This document shows, piece by piece, positions 63,479 through 64,000 of a DNA stretch of 64,000 nucleotides. Both the position numbers and the translations under genes were made by a program. Numbering within the stretch: the first letter of the stretch is position 1; each line of letters starts with the position of its first letter. Below the pieces are notes generated by a model. That model worked only from the letters and a program-made list of their open reading frames with translations. It ran no database searches and was not told where the DNA came from. Source of the DNA: Pseudalkalibacillus sp. SCS-8 (GTDB lineage: Bacteria > Bacillota > Bacilli > Bacillales > Fictibacillaceae); contig NZ_CP143541.1 in the NCBI RefSeq assembly GCF_040126055.1, positions 744,001 to 808,000 on the forward strand, written 5' to 3'.

Positions 63479-63880
63479 TTATTGCTTTTCTTTCTCTTCA
63501 TCATCGTCGTCTTCAGATTCATTCTCATCATCGTCATCATCATCTTCATCGTCCTCAGCTTCTACCTCGAGGATTTCGCCAGTATTCGCATCCAGTTCAA
63601 CTTCTTTCAAACTTTGATCTGATTCAGATTTGATCGTGACCTCATAGACGAGCTTTCCGTCTTCTTTTTCAATTTCTGTTTTCCCTGTCACTTTACCGGG
63701 AACTTCTTCAAGAGCAGCCTTTTCTGCTTCTTCAATCGTTAGATCCGCTTGTTTGATCAACTCACTCTGGTTGGAGTTTGCAAAGGCATCCAATCCTTGA
63801 GTGCCAAAGAAAATGCCTCCACCTAGTAATAAAATCGCGAGACCGCTTATGAAGAGTGTTTTCTTACTGAACCGTTTCAT
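63479..63880 (-). CDS. PepSY-domain protein with acidic tail
   Basis: Exported or membrane-anchored protein of 133 residues. N-terminal hydrophobic segment (TLFISGLAILLLGGGIFF), one PepSY domain (ADLTIEEAEKAALEEVPGKVTGKTEIEKEDGKLVYEVTIKS to ELDANTGEILEVE) and a C-terminal run of Asp and Glu (about residues 108-130). PepSY domains often inhibit proteases; the acidic tail may bind cations. Ribosome site GGAGG precedes the ATG. Confidence 0.8.
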   Translation of the reverse strand: MKRFSKKTLFISGLAILLLGGGIFFGTQGLDAFANSNQSELIKQADLTIEEAEKAALEEVPGKVTGKTEIEKEDGKLVYEVTIKSESDQSLKEVELDANTGEILEVEAEDDEDDDDDDENESEDDDDEEKEKQ

Positions 63881-64000
63881 AATGATTTACCTCCTTGAAA
63901 AGTATTGATCTTATGATTCAAGTCTATCAATTCAAAATGAAAAAATAAGAAAAGCAAAATGAGAATTTGATGAGAGATTTATCATCGATTTCTAATAAGT

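Overview
This window is a chromosomal segment of a Gram-positive, spore-forming Bacillaceae bacterium (Bacillus sensu lato). The evidence is strong AGGAGG-type ribosome binding sites with many GTG/TTG starts, the yhfI-lplJ gene pair, a tiny YjcZ-type sporulation protein, T-box leaders, a Fur box, CcpA cre sites and a hutHUIG cluster. I saw no rRNA, tRNA, prophage, transposase or CRISPR. Species was not determined.

Left third (about 2.2-25.1 kb): aromatic catabolism. paaK stands alone behind a cre-containing promoter. A long paa run follows: paaABCD, an EthD-like gene, two enoyl-CoA hydratases (paaF, paaG), an aldehyde dehydrogenase, paaH, paaJ, a third hydratase and the regulator paaX. A PaaY-like gamma-carbonic-anhydrase gene converges on paaX. 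After a flavin monooxygenase, a sodium:neurotransmitter-symporter-family (NSS) transporter and a short-chain dehydrogenase comes a second unit: an FlK-like hotdog thioesterase, a phenylalanine-dehydrogenase-type amino acid dehydrogenase, and a complete 2-oxoacid dehydrogenase complex (E1 alpha, E1 beta, E2, E3). The paaA promoter and the thioesterase promoter carry the same palindrome (TGACGTT-N5-AACGTCA type) just after the -10 box. This suggests one regulon taking phenylalanine via phenylpyruvate to phenylacetyl-CoA and then through ring epoxidation and beta-oxidation. No paaE reductase gene and no MaoC-type oxepin-CoA hydrolase gene is visible.

Middle (25-50 kb): a mosaic of small units. 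These are a cupin-type regulator divergent from azlCD, a phosphonate-type ABC importer (phnD-phnC-phnE-phnE), two HAD hydrolases, a Fur-controlled siderophore ATPase with an FhuF-like reductase, a T-box-controlled MFS transporter, three VOC proteins, two Lrp-type regulators, an ECF sigma factor, a class A beta-lactamase-like protein without signal peptide, an M48 protease and T-box-controlled proS.

Right part (50-64 kb): a TlpA/ResA-like thioredoxin, two tandem DUF2254 membrane proteins, a CAP-domain protein, sporulation-type and unknown small genes, a C39-like peptidase, the hutHUIG operon behind a leader with a strong terminator, and a PepSY protein.

The most unusual feature is non-coding. 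Five intergenic arrays (17.5, 25.2, 39.3, 50.6 and 63.3 kb) each hold four to six copies of a short core, with a different core in each array but nearly the same 20-21 bp period. Four of the five lie between convergent genes. Other repeats are GTGTCAGGCAC inverted repeats and a mosaic element (34.4 and 49.4 kb, with a related module at 5.9 kb).
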